From: Acidobacteriota bacterium
Lineage (GTDB): Bacteria; Acidobacteriota; Thermoanaerobaculia; Multivoradales; JAHEKO01
Direction of reading: 5' to 3'
Length of the DNA: 5,983 bases
Assembly (NCBI GenBank): GCA_030610025.1
Contig: JAUWSP010000191.1
Coordinates: forward strand, 1-5,983
Both the position numbers and the translations under genes were made by a program. Within the stretch, counting starts at the first letter, position 1. Each line of letters begins with the position of its first letter. The notes beneath the pieces are model-generated. The model made no database searches and had not been told where the DNA came from. It saw only the letters and a program-made list of their open reading frames with translations. Below, piece by piece: positions 5,133 to 5,983 of this stretch.

Positions 5133-5983
5133 CTACTCCTCCGCCTGCGACCCACCCACCAGCCGAGCCAGCAATTCCCGCCCCCCCTGAAGCGCTACCC
5201 GCTGCATGTAGAGCTGGACTCCGACCAGGCCTCCCAACTCCTCACCTCCACCTGCCCGACCCGGTCCTCCATGCAAGGTCTGGGGCAGAGCGGCGCCGGA
5301 ACCAGGACCCTCGCCGAGAGTCGCCTCGGATCCGATGTAGATCCGACCGGTGTTACTGGAACCGGTCTCGAGAAACTCACCGAGCCAACCTTCGTCATCG
5401 CTATAGAGGGAAGTCACGAGCGTTCCCCCTGCCAGAGACATCAACTGTGCCGCTGCAGTAGCGCTCCCGTCGTACGGCAGCAGCGTGGCCACCGGCGCGA
5501 AGACCTCTCGGTTGTGAATCACCGTCCCACCACTGGAATCCGCGGCCTCCAGAAGCGTTGGCTGCACGAAATAGCCCTTCCCGGTCGGGCTCCCGACCCC
5601 GTTGGTCCTCTCGCCACTTCCCAGGATCAACCGCGCATCGCTCTGCAGCTCGGCGATACCCTCCAGGGCATCTCCGAGTTGCTGTTCCGACGCCAGCGGA
5701 CCCATGCGAACACTATCGTCTGACGGATTGCCTGTCACGACTGCCCGGAGTCTTTCGACAAGAGCGTCTCGGACATCCGCGAGCCTCTGCTGAGGGACCA
5801 CTATGCGACGGACAGCGGTGCATTTCTGGCCCGCTTTCTGGGTCACCTCGCGCACGACGTCATCGAGAAACAGATCGAAGACCGGTGTGCTCGGTTCTAC
5901 GTCCGGCCCCAGAACCGCGGCGTTGAGACTGTCCGCCTCGACGTTGAACCGACAGTTCACGGCAATCAGCCGATCGCCCTGGC
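5133..5983 (-). CDS. PaaZ/BoxD-type aldehyde dehydrogenase (C-terminal part, no hydratase domain)
   Basis: The gene enters from the right edge and stops at TAG 5133-5135; about 283 C-terminal residues are visible, so the start lies outside. It resembles the aldehyde dehydrogenase half of PaaZ and the single-domain BoxD, which oxidise CoA-linked semialdehydes formed after ring opening in phenylacetyl-CoA or benzoyl-CoA degradation. Family motifs are [12 protein letters not shown] with the general-base Glu (codon 5937-5939), [17 protein letters not shown] with the nucleophile Cys (codon 5820-5822), [13 protein letters not shown], and the diagnostic run [17 protein letters not shown] followed by YMQR. 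In PaaZ a MaoC-like hydratase domain follows; here the protein ends about 20 residues after YMQR, so it is either BoxD-like or a PaaZ-type enzyme with the hydratase encoded elsewhere. It converges on the ACP operon and is probably an unrelated unit. Family call firm, exact pathway open. Confidence 0.88.
   Translation of the reverse strand, partial: QGDRLIAVNCRFNVEADSLNAAVLGPDVEPSTPVFDLFLDDVVREVTQKAGQKCTAVRRIVVPQQRLADVRDALVERLRAVVTGNPSDDSVRMGPLASEQQLGDALEGIAELQSDARLILGSGERTNGVGSPTGKGYFVQPTLLEAADSSGGTVIHNREVFAPVATLLPYDGSATAAAQLMSLAGGTLVTSLYSDDEGWLGEFLETGSSNTGRIYIGSEATLGEGPGSGAALPQTLHGGPGRAGGGEELGGLVGVQLYMQRVALQGGRELLARLVGGSQAEE

Noticed and set aside
5123..5134. AGCT-ACC-AGCT as a terminator hairpin between the convergent genes
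   Set aside because: The stem is only four base pairs with no T run on either side, too weak for an intrinsic terminator.
5181..5187. A seven-G run (minus strand) near the end of the PaaZ-like gene, considered as a frameshift that falsely removes the hydratase domain
   Set aside because: Both alternative frames after the run reach stop codons within about 30 codons without hydratase-like sequence, and the space beyond is occupied by the phosphoesterase gene.

Overview
The window is GC-rich, densely packed bacterial DNA with seven protein genes, two of them cut by the window edges. No intergenic stretch exceeds about 190 bp, and I see no RNA gene, mobile element or CRISPR array. Genes with leaders have clear Shine-Dalgarno sequences. 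The FabB-like synthase and the proteobacterial style of several proteins suggest a Gram-negative, perhaps a deltaproteobacterial-type or Acidobacteriota lineage. That placement is a weak inference and was not tested.

Left block (1-2003, minus strand): a GabD2-type succinate-semialdehyde/aldehyde dehydrogenase is followed after 19 bp by the N-terminal 119 residues of an extended SDR reductase of the thioester-reductase/male-sterility kind, which runs off the left edge. The two look like one operon.

Centre (2004-2192): a 189-bp divergent promoter region with two short palindromes, a possible -10 box and Shine-Dalgarno sequences for both outward genes.

Right block (2193-5112, plus strand): a tight four-gene operon. 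It encodes an acyl carrier protein, a FabB-type beta-ketoacyl-ACP synthase, a FabZ-like 3-hydroxyacyl-ACP dehydratase and a calcineurin-like metallophosphoesterase. Successive genes are separated by 4 bp, overlap by 8 bp, and overlap by 4 bp (ATGA), so translation is probably coupled. ACP, synthase and dehydratase can supply the carrier, condensation and dehydration steps of a type II fatty-acid or polyketide cycle. Ketoreductase, enoyl reductase, malonyltransferase and product-release enzyme are not in the window and would have to come from elsewhere. The coupled phosphoesterase is the least expected member; one testable idea is that it acts on the carrier-protein prosthetic group or on a phosphorylated product.

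Right edge (5133-5983, minus strand): the C-terminal part of an aldehyde dehydrogenase matching the ALDH half of PaaZ/BoxD (ring-cleaved aromatic acyl-CoA semialdehyde oxidation). It ends where the PaaZ hydratase domain would begin and converges on the ACP operon with only 20 bp between stop codons.
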